Shown one piece after another: positions 13,501 to 27,499 of a stretch of 64,000 nt of DNA (position 1 is its first letter; each line of letters starts with the position of its first letter). The translations under genes and the position numbers were made by a program. The notes below the pieces were generated by a model. It saw only the letters and a program-made list of their open reading frames with translations. It had not been told where the DNA came from and did not search any database. Source of the DNA: Nemopilema nomurai (taxonomy: Eukaryota; Cnidaria; Scyphozoa; Rhizostomeae; Rhizostomatidae); NCBI GenBank assembly GCA_003864495.1, contig ML133493.1, forward strand, positions 1,371,820 through 1,435,819, in the 5' to 3' direction.

Positions 13501-16080
13501 TTGACATTGGTCTTGGTCATTCGAGATAACTAAACCATTATGAGGGGTAGCTACTATACAATCCATCAATCTCTGCCTGTTACCCAATGCTTCTAGACAT
13601 AAACATGCCTAAAGTATGGCCTCTTTCAGCTTAAGTCACATTTTTCACGTGTTTCCCGGCTTGTTTGCGTGTAAACAGCTCCATCAGATGCCACACAATT
13701 CATGGTAGCCATGCTATTAACGTACGAAACAATGTTCTGATGTATAGCGCTCAGAAAATTATTAACAAGTATACGAGCCTGCCATTATCAAAGATTGACA
13801 GAAATATGTCCTGTCACTGGTCCACATCTCTTCTGAGATAACTCGGCTATTTCTCTAAGCAATTGTGAATAGAGGTGGGCCTTGGTTATCAATCGGTCTA
13901 GAAAATCATGTATGCCATAGTGAATGTTTAATTAAAGAAACATTAGTTCAAGGAAAAAATCTTAAACATCACAAAAACCAAATGGTGGAGCGTTACGTAG
14001 AGAAAAAGCTCAACCTTTTTGCTTAAAGTCAGATTTGGCAAATATGCCCTTTCTAAATGAGATCAGAGAAGCCACCATTCAATCAACCGTTGCTCTGTTA
14101 AATCAATCCTCAAGACAAATCTTTCGAAACGTCCTTGTAGTTGACCTTTAAATGTTTCTATGTTAAGAACGTCACAGGTATAATCAACTTTCTAGTGAGG
14201 ACCTGTTTAAAGTGTTTTTGAAATTCCAGTGCTTCGCTACAACGTGCAAAAGCGTAATCAGGTCATCAACGTAGCAATCGAGCAGCAGAGCCAGAGATAA
14301 TGAGCAACGTAAACTTCTTCGAACAAAAAACAAGCGATTAGCGAATTCGATTGTTGGCTGCCGTAATTACAGATAAGCTGAACTGATTGAACTTTGGCGA
14401 GCAAGATCGACAGGTCTAGGCATTTACACAACGATAAAACCGAAGCATCGAGAACAGCATCGTGTTCTGAGATAAAGCAACTCATCATTTCACAAGTTGA
14501 GGAAATCCATTTTAGAGAAGAAAAAGTCGTTTCATATTTTGGAGATTATTGACGATTTAACAGCATTAAATATTTGATTAATCCTCGCTTGTTTGCAGTG
14601 TGGTGAAGTAAATCTACATCTAAGATAAACCAGAATTATTTGTGTTAACAAGGGACTTAATCCTTCAATCTAGTTTTGCAGTTCACGAAAATGATCATTA
14701 GCCCAGTCGAAGTTTGATCACGGAATAAACATCGAATCGCGTAAAGAGGCTAATAAAAAATGTATGGACCTAAAGTCTGTTTCGAGAGTTAAACAAAAAT
14801 CAGAGAAGCATATAAACCCCTTCACATCAAGCAAATGCTATCTAGATAGGCGTCTCTGATAGCTGCATGCCCATTATCTGCAAAGCAATACAATTAGGAT
14901 AAGTAATTAACGGCTAATAACAGTTGTAATTGAAAATGAATATTCGATCTAAAATGGAGCCACAGTGACAGTGAGAAACAGAAGTAAACAGAAACTGTAC
15001 TGCCATTAGCGCCGGAAATCCGTCAGAAACTGTACTTCCTTCATTAAAATACTAAAAATGTTGGACATTTCATGAATTTAGAAGTCTCGGCATATTATCT
15101 AGCCTTGGGTATCTAGGCTACTTCGTCATTCATCGTTTGTATATGTCTCGGCATAACTACACCCTAGCACATAGAGTCATTGATATCTGGGAGCATAATG
15201 TATGGCGTTATGTGATAGGGTGCCAGTTATCGAGTTTCGATATAGCTGTTTACAGGCTACATTTATGGTAGCAAGATCCTGTTGTGAATGCAGATGAAAT
15301 GACGCTTACATTTCAAACTATTCGTGCGATAACAGAAAAAACATGGCAATTGTTATGAAAGAGCATCCCGTTTTTTGCGCGATACACGAAAGGAACGAAA
15401 CGGCTTGTCAATTAAAAACACAACATATTTGTTCTGCGCAATGCAAGTGGTTTATTGTGCGACCAGTCACTTGCTCAGCAACAATGCGATCGTTTACGGC
15501 CAGTTTGTGTGCTGTCTACTATGTGAACTAAATGAAGATCACGCACGTTTGTTTACTTGTATTTCGCCCCACTGTCTGGCACAAACGATCATGTTATGGA
15601 GTTTTCATGAAAGCGTGAATAATCACGCAGGTTGTGTAAAGAGAAAACTTCAGCTGGTAGCTTAGTTTGTAAACAATGTAAACTGTTGTTTTTGTAGAAC
15701 TGAAGTTCAGACAACATCCACAACTTCAACCTCGATTATGGAACAGCAGAGCCGGCCGTATTTAAGATCTAAATAAGCCAAATAAGACACATTGTCGTAG
15801 AATCATAGCTGTCGAAATCGTTTATGTATCAATGTCAATAGTAAAAAATAAAAAGTCTAGTTCAACCAATGCTGAAATTTTTGGAAAATAAGCTATTAAG
15901 CTTTCAAATTCCAAATATTAGCTATAGCACTCTGATTCTCTAATGATTTAAAAAAGCATTTTCTATATGAAGTTCAGAGCTTTTACCACTGCTTGATGGG
16001 TATTATACCACCAGGTCCTTAAGTTTATCCCGAAAATCTCAAAGACCAAGCATCTGTTTCTGCTGGTCTACTCGTTTTAT
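7520..16080. other. intergenic, no supported gene
   Basis: Only short, unlinked open frames are present. Between about 12383 and 12618 both strands happen to lack stops, but the translations resemble nothing I recognise and overlap each other. Between 15343 and 15665 two plus-strand frames overlap without domain signal. The region is upstream of the FoxD-like gene and could hold distal enhancers; I cannot point to specific ones beyond the E-box palindrome. Confidence 0.5.
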
Positions 16081-16084
16081 CAAG

Positions 16085-16269
16085 ATGGCGAACGAACAGC
16101 TTTCAACGTACTCCTTTACGTAAGTTGTCTCCTTTAAAATTATTACAATTGTAAGACGTGCATTGCAAGTTTTGAAAGAAAATTCTCGCTAATGGTTTGT
16201 TATCTTCATTTTTCCAGGGTTTTAAATGCAAAAGCTGACCCGGATCTTCCCAAATCGATAGTTTTATGA
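16085..16269 (+). CDS. possible two-exon mini-ORF (28 aa) or orphan 5' gene end
   Basis: An ATG in good context (CAAGATGG) opens a 12-codon exon (16085-16119) followed by a consensus donor GTAAGT. A pyrimidine-rich acceptor ending TTTTTCCAG at 16217 leads to a second exon (16218-16269) in matching phase, ending in TGA. The joined peptide begins MANEQLSTYSFT and ends LPKSIVL. It looks like the N-terminus of a normal soluble protein cut short, rather than a secreted peptide: there is no signal sequence or membrane segment. I do not recognise it. It may be a fragment of a duplicated gene. Directly downstream lies a tandem repeat that repeats acceptor-like sequences. Confidence 0.25.
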
Positions 16270-16570
16270 TTGAACTAATATTAGAAATAATAGTTGACCA
16301 ACAAGTCGAAATCTAACCTTTCTGTTTTTTTTGTTCTATAACAGATTAAAGCAACGTAAAGATTGAAAAAGTTTAGCCAACAAGCCAACATTTCTCTTTC
16401 TTTTATATGTTTTGTTACAGATGAATGCATCAGAAACATAAAAAATAGTGTCTAATCGAAAATTCAAACTGTTCTATCTTTCATTTGTTTTGTAACAGAT
16501 GAATATAGAAGATAATACCTAGCCAACAATTCTAGCTGTTTTTCCCTCCTTAATTTGTTTTATAGCAGAT
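16270..16570 (+). repeat. about 76-bp degenerate tandem repeat, each unit ending in an acceptor-like tract
   Basis: Four diverged units end at 16346, 16422, 16500 and 16570 (spacing 76, 78 and 70 bp). Each ends in a T-rich tract followed by a near-copy of TTTTGTTACAGAT, i.e. a polypyrimidine tract plus AG like a 3' splice site. Shared internal words include GCCAACAA and TTTCTTT or variants. The array begins immediately after the stop of the possible mini-ORF. Confidence 0.55.
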
Positions 16571-19500
16571 AATGTTGTGCACCATAAAAAAGGGGCGTTG
16601 TCAAGAATTCAATTTGTTTAGATACCTTTTTATGTGACAACAATCAGTTTCAGACATTCTGAAATGTAGATTTCGATTTTTTTTCCAAAAAAACCAGGTG
16701 CCAAAGTGATGCGATAGCAAGAATCATCTTTGTATATTACAGTCCAATGTATTCCCATTTTTCCTTCTGTGTTGCTGAATCAACAAGCAGCTTTCAACTA
16801 CCATAGAAGATCAAGATAGACATCTTCATTCATTAGATATATACATAAGACTTTATTCAATTAATCAATCAATTAGTCAATCAATCAGTAATTATTCAAT
16901 CAATCAGTTAAACACGCTTAACTGACATGAAAAAGGGAAACTCGTCAGTATCAGGGATTTTTTGGGACAGGCTCTTACCAAAAAAAAATTCAAACTTTAA
17001 ACAATGTTGGTTTAAAATAGAAGTAAAAAGTAAGATCATTTTTTAAATGACATTTGTTATTTGCAAAGGTAAAGAAAATTGAACGTAGATTAAGAGAAAG
17101 CTACCGTTTTTGAAAACAAAATTAGACATTTAATATCCTAGGGAACCAAAATTTTAAGATATAGAAGTACCGTTTGAAAAGCAAAGATGCCAATAACTAT
17201 CTTTTGGTCCCCAATATCTGCACATCTAGTGGCTACAATTTTCAAAATATTTGGAACATTTCAATTGATTTTCATTTGCTTGACCCAAAGATTAGCTGCA
17301 AGTAGTCTTTCACCAATGTGATAATTATGTAGACCGAAATAATTATCATATTGATGAATGTATAATAACTACAGAAAGAATTTTCTTATTAACCCTACGC
17401 AATCAAATCAGGAAGAAATAACGATTACGGTTTTGGGTATTGTACACTGCCATTTGTTTCTATCGGGCATTGAGATTAGGCCATTTCCGTTGTACGCTTT
17501 AAGCCAAATAAAGGGTTTAATAATGGTGTGAATGTTGCATTGTTCGTTAAAAATCATAATTTCTTCACCTCTATTTACCAAAACTTCATGAATTCTTCAA
17601 AAATGAATGATTTTGTTGCTCCTGAATGGAATATGACATAAAAGGAAGTAGACACAAGGAACGCAGTTAAAGTTAGGACGTATGCAATGAACAAAGGTTT
17701 AAATTATAATCATCAGTTTGAGAGTTATGGAGAACTGAGTGCGTTGATGGGAACTTTGACAAGTTTAGTGCAAAAAAACAGAGACTAAATTAACGAGCAA
17801 CCCTAGAGTGCTTAATTGACTTTATAATTAAAGTAGTTGCTTACATCGGTAACTAGTATCGTCCTGTGCATTTAGCAAAACAGAGATTTAACGAGAAGCA
17901 TAGGTGAGATTGACAGCTGCTCTAACTAACCTTGCACTGTGGTGAAAATGAATAGCCATGGAAAATGTGCAAAAAAGTGAAGCCACGTTGTCATGTATCC
18001 CTCTTAAACTAATTAAAAGGCTCTACTCATTGCAATTCATCGAAAGCAAAAGAAGGTATTGATATTAGGCAAAAGCGCCAGGTCAGTGGACAATTCATAT
18101 AGCAACTGCGGACAAACTAATAGAATCAGAGGAAATCTTGCAAATTTTATGAGTCAAGTCCGTTTTCCATGCAAGAAATTCAATTGGAAATCAAAGGTAA
18201 TTTATAGACTTTGAGGTTTGTCCTGCTTATTAATTCGTAGAATCAGATTTGTCCATATATCTTAAAAGGCTGAGAGTGGAGATTCCTCATTTGAGCGCAT
18301 CCTTTGAGCGATCCCAAAGCCGTGGGTGGTCTTTATGCAATGTTAGCGACACAAAATCAAGTTGTTTTGTAATTATACGATTTCAAATCATATCAATTAG
18401 GAAATATGCATAAATTCAACGGGTCCTCTCTAATTTGGATTAGTTATGTCTTCATCGTGAAACCTTCCCGTGTCAAGTAACTAAGCACATCTATTTAAGA
18501 AGAATTTTCCTAGAGATAGGTTATATCCATTTAGAATAATTGATTAGACCCAACAGCATAGCTTGTTTTTACAAAAACCATCATGCAATTGGATTTTGCT
18601 ATTGTTAATGGCTCTGTTCTTGAAAAGTGTATTTCTTCCGGACAGACAATGACCAGAATGCAAACCTTGATCTTGACTTTTAGTTACAACCAGCCACTGT
18701 GTTGACTTTCCTTCCCTTCAACCACGAGATGTGATGGATAGATTTCAGAACTTTGAATTTGATAATTGCACAGAGACAATGATAAAGTAGTGTCAAGGGC
18801 ACTGAAGATGTTGATTCTGTTTTGCGAAATCTTCATGTTTTTGTCTCATTTGTTTTGTCATGGGTATAACAATGTCACTCATTTGAGTCAGCCCATTGTT
18901 TTATCTTGATGTCTTCAAATATTTCTCGTCTATTTTCACACCCTGGTACAGTGAGACAAAAAGAATAAAATATAAATGAAAAGAAAGTAAAGGAAATGTA
19001 GAAGAAAGTAATGTAGAAGAAAGTAATGTAGAATTTAAAACGAAATAAAGGAAAGATCAAAGGAAATTAATATCAAAGACAAAGAAAACTAAACAACAAG
19101 TAATGAAAGGGTAAAAGCAATGTAAAAATATAATTTCGATGTTAAAGTTAAGGCTTTGATGAATTCAAATGCGAAGATTCATACCTAAACTAGCTGAAGA
19201 AAGTCGTGAAAGTGAACAAGAACCAAAAATCGCTAAGATAGAAATAACCAGCCCGATTGGGAATAGGCGACAAAGCCTCTACGTTGAGTAGATTGCAACA
19301 AAGAAAATCAAAGTAAGGACTGGTTTTCTACTCAAATGTTATGAATCTTTGCATCTGGACAGGTCAAGGGCGAAGAGAACCTTAGCTCAAGCAAAACAAG
19401 GCTATTCTTTTTAACCAAATATGACTTCTGCACAAAGAAATGCTACTGCATCTATCAATTACTGTCAAGGGTAGGATGAAGAAGTTGTTGAAGAATCCGT

Positions 19501-22500
19501 TTGCTGCGGTAGTCGTTTCTTTGAGGTTGACAAATGAAATGCTTCGCGTCTCGAATCAATTTTGATGGGATTCTTCGAATAGGAAGCTTAAGGTAGCAAA
19601 ATGATGAAACGGTACGGGCATAAGAAGTTCCAAAGGGCCACTTTAAGTAAAATGCTTACATAAATTTGAATTTTACCCGCCTCGGTTCTCGTACATTAAT
19701 GATAGGCTTTTATTGAAGAAGTGAATGAAAAAGTTGTTTTGGTGCCCACATTCTGGTGAAGTTTAACCATCCAAATACCATCATCAATATTATAATGGTT
19801 CCTGCAAAGAAAAATGTTATTTAACACAATTTGATAACGAAACAAGTAATTTAAAGATTATTTCTCATCTTGATGCATAAAACTGATAGGAAATTTTTAC
19901 TGTGTAGTCAATCCAGATGTTATGCGAGATAAATAAATTGGAATCACACAGTGAAAAAGAGCATTTGGCTGCATGCTGTGATTTCTGAATGCGGACGTAT
20001 TGAAAAATTGACTCTGTTAGATGTGTCCATTCAAAGGTTCAATGTATCTGTGGACATCAAGATAAGTGGTTTAGTAAGAAATTACTGGAACAGAAACTGC
20101 GCAACCGCAGCACGGAAGAGGTTACAAAAAGGGTTATCGAAAGAGGATCTAGGCAATATGATTAAAGCCAATGGGGGTTTATCTCTCTAAATGCCCTATC
20201 TTGGACAAATCATTTAGTAGCACAGAACAAATCATTGTCCGTAGATATGTTGTGGCTATGTAAACTATGTTGAAAAGTACAAATTCATGATGTTTAAGTG
20301 CATTCATTATTTTATTGACTTTAAGAATAACCTTTGATCGAAAGGTACCAACGCATCATAAAGTGCAGTATGTGATACATTGGAGGCAGCGTCCCGTTGA
20401 AAGGATCTCCAGTTTATGTTCAACTTCAAGATGTTCACAAGCTAGGCGGCTAAATAGTAGAAATGCAAGAAGTTGTTTAGTCAGTTCTCCAAGACGGGAA
20501 TAGCACCAGGAAAACACCCTCAGTCGGGTCATTCAACCAGCATCTCTCTAAAAAGGGGTCATCCTATATACCTGCAATTATACGGAACACTAACAATTTC
20601 TCATTTAAATCTTATATAAACATCCTTGCAATCTCTTTTTCATATCCTTGTGTAAGTCTCGTAATCACCCTGTTGATTTGGCAGTTTCAAGCCTCGCTGC
20701 TCAATCCCGCTCACTTCGATCCTATAAGAATTGCAATAGGGGCACCATATACCCCTGTTGAGGGTCCGCCACCAGTTGTTGTGGGTATAAAAAAGCAGAA
20801 CTGAGAAAGAAGGCAGTGGCCTATGAACCCATAAAGCAAATTGAAACTGGATGATCAATAGAATGATTACGAGATTTACACACGCAGGCAAAAGGAAATA
20901 ATGTAAGATAGATTGCAGGCAAAATGCCACGAATTGTAATGATAATAAGTTTCCAGATCTTTCACGGCCCGAATGGGGAAACAATCAGGGGTACTTAGCT
21001 TTGCTTTTCAGCTTGTTCATTGTGACACACGATTTAGTTGAGGCTAGCAAGGCAAAAAATTGTGAAGAAAGCTGATACAAAATGCAATTAGGATAGGTCC
21101 AGTTACGACTAACAGAGTGACTTGCCAAAGTCAATCGAGCCAATCATACTCTATGGCTCGATCAATCGCTGCAAATTGATGATTTCCTTTTAAGGCTTTA
21201 AGGTGATCAATTGGACTTGTCATTTTGAATGCGATAGCTTGCTCAGTGCCTTATTGTTCGAAATGGAATGAATGAAGTGAAATGCATTGTAAGTAGATGG
21301 AGATGTTCTGCCCTTCATCTTCGTGTATTCTTAAGCACGTGTCACGGTGATTGCAGCTAGAGCCAGGACCATACATCTGGACCCAAGAAAAGAGATTTCC
21401 GGAGAGGTCATCCAAGGCTGTGGCAGTTGCGAAAACACATCGATGGGAGAAGAATCTTCCAAGAAGAGCTGATGGGAATCAAATTAACGAATTCCTAGGC
21501 GGTATTGTTTAGAACGCCTTCACTTGAAAATGTTTACGCAGCATGATATTTCACGACTTTCATTGCCTGGGCATCCTACAAGAAAATGCCGAGCGATAAT
21601 TTTTCCAGTAATGTAATTGTAGAAAAACACTATCATGTCATCAATTGTGTTCGTGTTCTGCAGAGGTCTGAAACTTAGACATTTACCTGAATTGGCTCCT
21701 TTTTGTGCGGCGCCTGTCTTAATCAGTTAAGAAGACGCGAGATACATTCATTCTAGAAGCGTATCTCTCGCGGGCATCTGACTTGTCGGTGAGACTCAAG
21801 TAATTTGTCCTGAACAAGCACAGACAGTCTATGCACAGAAAATGAGGAATCTTTTGATGAAGAAGTACCTCGAAGTATTCCTCCATCAATATTTAGTATC
21901 TTCAAGTGCCCCTCTCATCCACTTATATTTTTATGCAGCAAAGGCATCGAACTTCAGCAGTTTGTACCGTGTGCACCATTGCTGGGAAAATGTTCTGGAG
22001 GCTGATGTAGTGGGGTACAAAAACAGGGCAAGATAAGAAAAATTGACTCTTTCGCCTTCATGTCCTTATTTCCAAATTAATTTAATAACACTAAATGTAC
22101 CTCACAAATAATCTTTGAAAAGTTGCGAAGATCGCAAACTTTTAGACCAATACATTGACAACATCTATACTACTACAACAGATGAGTCTTTAATATCTAA
22201 GTATTCATTTCTCCTACATACCTAAAACAACAACTTATGATTTCATTGTACTCGACTCAAATCTTTCCCCGAACACTACTCCGGAGATAGTAGCCAGATA
22301 TCTGCTAAAAACATATTCATAATTCAGTCACCTGAAAGCCGATCTCGACTGGGTACGAGCCTAGTCGCAAACAAAAGCACACGGTCTCTCACAAGCTGAC
22401 AATCTAGAGATAACGCAGGCCATTTATATTTACCTACAAAGCAGACTGTCACCGTCTTTTCGGCTTCCGTGACGCGTCATTTCCTACCGGCCCGATAGCA

Positions 22501-22656
22501 AGATTCAAGGGAAGCCAAAGGCACAAGGACTATTAGCGTTTTAGTTTCTTAAGTCTAGGTTTGTCAATGTAAACAATTAGATTCAATACTAGTTTCTTAT
22601 TGGTGCGAGTCGATATCACCACTACCTGACTGCTCTTAATCATGAAAAATTGGTAA
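16571..22656. other. intergenic, low-complexity patches, no supported gene
   Basis: Unique AT-rich sequence with short simple repeats: an AATC-rich patch near 16855-16915, a purine-rich tract at about 18957-19140, and scattered small frames of no recognisable content. The frame at 19951-20190 starts only with GTG, and the hydrophobic minus frame at 20640-20984 has no domain I can name; neither is linked to other exons. Confidence 0.5.
18996..19033. repeat. 15-bp tandem repeat, about 2.5 units
   Basis: The unit ATGTAGAAGAAAGTA is present twice exactly (18996-19010 and 19011-19025) and then partially. It sits in a longer purine-rich tract. Confidence 0.7.
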
Positions 22657-23033
22657 TTTATAATAGTTAAAAGCTCTCATTCAAATACTTTGTTTATAGT
22701 GGTACAAAACTGTCAAAAATTAGATTTATTGTGCAACATTATCGTAAATTATAATTTACAATAGTTAAAAGCTCTCATTCAGATACTTCGCTTATAGTGT
22801 TACAAGAACTCCCAAAATGAGATTAATTGTGCAACATTATTATAAATTATACTTTATAATAGTTAAAAGCTCTCATCCAAATACTTTGTTTATAGTGGTA
22901 CAAAACTGTCAAAATTAGATTTATTGTGCAACATTATTATAAATTATACTTTATAATAGCTAAAAGCTCTCATTCAGATACTTTGCTTATAGTGTTAGAA
23001 GAACTCCCAAAATGAGATTAATTGTGCAACATT
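22657..23033. repeat. tandem array with alternating A-B-A-B units of about 98 bp
   Basis: Four units start near 22657, 22756, 22854 and 22951, each beginning with a form of TTATAATAGTTAAAAGCTCT and ending near TTGTGCAACATTAT. Units 1 and 3 share ACTTTGTTTATAGTGGTAC and AAAACTGTC. Units 2 and 4 share GCTTATAGTGTTA and GAACTCCCAAAATGAG. The array therefore amplified as a dimer of about 196 bp. Confidence 0.85.
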
Positions 23034-26000
23034 CGTGTTTTTGAAGTTTTCAAAGTATCACTCATAGCAGAGTTCAACTTACGAAACTTACCAATCGTTT
23101 TAAACTTATGCCCAAGTGTAATTCATCCCACTTAGATGTAGAACTACTTTCTCATGCTATTTGAGAAACAATTTCCGGCTGCGGATGTCGGGTATTATTA
23201 GAAAATATATAGACCATGGACTCTACTAGGATTCTATTTGGCTTTTGGATATCGATCTCTTTAAGAAATGCTTCTTAATTTTCATCGAGGGTCGTATTAT
23301 AAAAAAAAAGACTGTCCAAAAGGGGTATCTCCTTCTTATGCAGCAACTGTACCTAGTCGTCATGAGCATATTCTGTTTTATTAGGTTCATCCTTTTAGCT
23401 TGCAATCTTAAGAAATACTGTTGTAGTGTAGCTAAATGCGTCAAAACCACTTTAGAACGCTTGACAACAAAGTAATTGATACATAACTTGCTATGCTTTG
23501 TATGGCACTGATAGATTAATTGTATGGGTCAATTTGCAGCCAGACAAGGGTACAAATCAAATTAAGTTTCTGTCAAGGTCAGTTCATTCATAACTATATA
23601 GGGTTTTCCCCATACGTGGGCCCTTCTTTGCTATTGACAAAAAGGATGTATTTATCCCATTTGCTGGTTAACCAACCTCTTTTCCAAATTAGTCTTCCTC
23701 TTTACATCACGTGTCTTAAGAAATATTCTATTACACAGCACATGGAATTCAACTTAGGTTTAATAAATTTAATTGGTACAGGTTAAAACAATGTCCAATT
23801 TGTGTGCAAATAATATAGCCGTTTCCTTAGCAAACAGACTTACTTACATTTCATTCTAATTTGCATTTGCACTATCAGGTTCCCCAATCCATACTAATTG
23901 CTAAAGCCAGCTCTATGAAATCCAGATAGCGTATTGCTTGAAAAGACAAATTAGCTTTCATTAGACGATGGCTTACCATGTCTCTTTAGGCATAGACATT
24001 GAGTGCGCCTTAAAGTGTAAAATGATGTTGTGTCAATGTTTGGAAATATTTCGAGAGAGGAAAGGGCATATCCTCTTCCTATCATTACTACCATATTCAC
24101 TTAACTATCTGTATTCTCGTAGGATTTCACTGGCCGTTGCATATATAACAAGATTTGGAATGTTGAAAGCTTCCGTCAGATTTTTACTCATGGAAAGCAA
24201 TCTTCACTAGTAAGAAAAGTGAAAGTAAAGTAAAGTATCAATGATTGGAAATTTATCAGATGACCTATTTGCTCGTTTTTTGTTGACATCGTTTGCAGTG
24301 CTGAATTCAGAGCGCCCGTTCGTTTCAATAACAGCAATACGCTCTACACGTAATTATTCTTCTGGGAAAGATGACCTGTAATTACGATTGAAGTATTTCA
24401 TCTAATGCATCTAAAATGTGCGTGGGACCCTTGAATATGTTCCATTGTTTAGCATCAGTGAACAGAGGCCGGCTAACAAAGACATGCATGCAAAGGCTGG
24501 GAGATAAGCACTTTGAAATAAAACCTTTAATGGTGAGACTTTGTCCCAGGCCCTCTAGACAGCAGCTCCTTCGCAGCCTTGTCCGTCGGCGCAACAGATG
24601 TTGCGCGAGAAGTCTGCCTCGAATTGGTTACGCCTTCGACAGTGTGCGGCTAATTGCTAATTAGAATGTTTCTTCTCGCTCTCACATCCCAAGAACTTCG
24701 AATGCATCCAGAAGTCCGTTGGATGACGTAGTTGCGCGTTTGAATCGAATCAAAGAATCAGCATTTGCCTCTCTCCACCTCATTTGGAGTCGGTTTCAGC
24801 TCTTGCGTTTAAGTGACGAGACGAACTTAAAGAACATCCCTTTTGAAAAAGTGCCGCATCGCTTTTGGACACGTTGCGGTGTGCTAGCCTCGTTTATCTT
24901 GCGCTTTGCGATACGGCCTAACCAAAATTGCAGATTTTCGCCCGTTGAGTTAATCACATGCAGCTTCTAGACTTAGAGAAGACGCTTTAGTCTGTTGTTT
25001 TTTCCTTTGTCGGAAACTCGCGATTCAAAGAAAACGATATCAAAGACAAATTAAACAAGCGTTTCTCTTTAAAAAGGGAACAGAAGCTTTCCTTGCATAT
25101 AATGAATATTGAAGCGAAGGGCGCCCAGTTCTGATTTACGTCGCTCTAAGACTTTCGCTGTGGATGTCTAAGAATCAACGCCGTGACCCACACTGAGCGC
25201 AACTTATAACCTCAAACACGTCGGCTCTCTCTTTATGTACACAATCTCAAAGACACATGGACAAACTGATCGTAGTAACCGCCAATACAATCAAAATTAT
25301 CGTAATAAAGGCCAGCTGACGATGCAGTTCAAGACCCGAAGTTTATTAAAACTGAAGCGATTATGAACTTATCGCTAGGATGCTCGTTTGGTCCCATAAA
25401 CGACAATAAAACCTTCTTATAATAGCTTATCTAAAATCTTTACCATGTCAGTTGCGAAATTAAATTGCTGAAAAATTAGCAATGAGCAAATAGTATGGCC
25501 TGACCGTTCGTGTCATTTTCACCGAGAGCACTGATGACAATTGGTTATGACTTGGCTTCAGTCCTTGGGAACAGGACGGTACCATGCACGTGCCGCCAGA
25601 GCCTTCGATGAAAAATCAACAGCGTGGCATCAAACAAAGCTGATAATGTGTTTGATTTCACAGCTTACTGAAATTTGAAGCAGGATTGGGTTTAAATTTC
25701 GATTGTAGCGATATGTTTGCCTCTATAGGTCAACAGCTTACACTAATATCATTAACAAGGTCATGTTCTTGCCAATACTAATTACCGAATACAATTTCTT
25801 TATTAGAACTTTTCCTGGCGGAACTGAAAATGCTCTTTTAGTTGCAATCATAACCTACCATATCAAGCAATAATATTTGCTTCACACTTCTTTTTCTGAA
25901 ATCATCAAACTAGGTGTAGTTTTCATATGAACGAAACACTTGTTACATGTTTGCATATTTGCGTCAAATCGCGTCTTTTGAACACTGATTTACTTTTCTC

Positions 26001-27480
26001 ATTTCATCAAGCCAATCTGTCAAACAACACGTTATGATCACAATTAGCAAGGAAGTTGCTTAACGGATTTATTTTGACGGCACCATCGGGGCAGCCGTTA
26101 ACAATTTGATCTGGTAAGTCATATTAATGGATCCTCGAAAGATATCATTTTCTAATGAAAAATCCAAGAAAAATTAATCTCTGAGCCTACGTGACTTTTA
26201 TTCTAAGACAACTTTAACCTATTTCAAAGATTTTCAACATTTTGATGATGCAAATATGCTAGTCACTCTCTTTCCGTTCTGCAAAAGGAGAATTTTCGTG
26301 TGTAGGCAAAATAGTGGGAACATTAAATTGTTCATTAGAATATAACTATTTTAATGTCTCCTGTAACTCCTGTAGACATTTTTTAGAAAACCTTGCCTCA
26401 AAAAGTATAGAAAAGATACAGTGGCGAGGCTCCTCAATGACACTAGATGCCATCCCAACCCTGTCACCAGACTTTTGTGTGAATTCTTTTTCGTTTAACC
26501 ATCCATCAATGACGTCATAGATTAAATTATTCAAAACTAAACTAACATATTAACAGTCGTCTTATACGTGCATATGTCTTATACGAAAGGGACAGTGAAA
26601 ACACAAACAGCTAAAGGAGCAGAAATATCGTGGTTATCCCAAGAGACCAACTCAGTAACACATAATTTTGGCTCGCATGCAATCAACTTGTCGACTGCCC
26701 AAGCCAGTGCCAGCAACTGGGACAGTGGTGGGACCAAGCATCTCCTCATTGTCGCTCTGTCTGTCGCCGCAGCTTCTATGCAGATCGGGCTTAATCTCAT
26801 TGGAGAAACAGGTCGTCAAAGAAGCGATAGCTAAACTGCAGTTGGGAAAATTCATTTTGTAATTTGGTTAATTACAGTGCATGACCTAATTAGACCCGGG
26901 TCGAGATGTCGGCGGTTGCATGCGACAGCAAACGTAAGAAGCTGTTCGCCATTGTAATGGAATTAAGCAAATTCTTACTCACCAGACTGCTAAGAGAAAT
27001 ACCGGCCGATTACGAGCCTCCTGTTCACTTCTTCTTTTGACCCGATCATCCATCCACTCTAACCACAATAGCTCTATTAGGATTACGAATTTCTTTTAGC
27101 CATCTCTCTTCCGCCTGCAACTTTTCACCAGTGCTAGGCTTGCTTTAAATGAAAAAAGAATAAATTCTAGAAACTTTTTTCCCTAAACAAGTCTTAATTA
27201 ATTTGACATTGCAAGACGACCTGAATTACAAACTTTCGGCGAGCCTCTGTTCGTTCGAAGCTGCGCGTAATTGGCGCAAGATGGCGCTAAGAGCAAACAG
27301 CATATAGGAATATAAATAACTATCGAAGGCCAACAATCAGAATTACTGAGATTAATTAAACGAATCATCAAATTACGTCTTGTTCATTGAAAGCAAGATG
27401 GAAGGCCTTGCTTGAAAGCGAGATCGTTAAGTGCCGCGAGCAATAGGTTCGTGAGGAACACCATTTGCTTTTGTAGCTTG
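23034..27480. other. intergenic, no supported gene
   Basis: Only short frames occur. The overlapping frames around 24382-24664 and 26568-26862 lie on both strands over the same DNA and show no domain or paired splice sites, so I treat them as chance. No repeat family stands out. Confidence 0.5.
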
Positions 27481-27499
27481 CAAGTGAACCAATTAACGA

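Noticed and set aside
20640..20984. 114-codon minus-strand frame with hydrophobic stretch
   Set aside because: Hydrophobicity comes from T-rich DNA; no conserved motif and no neighbouring exons.
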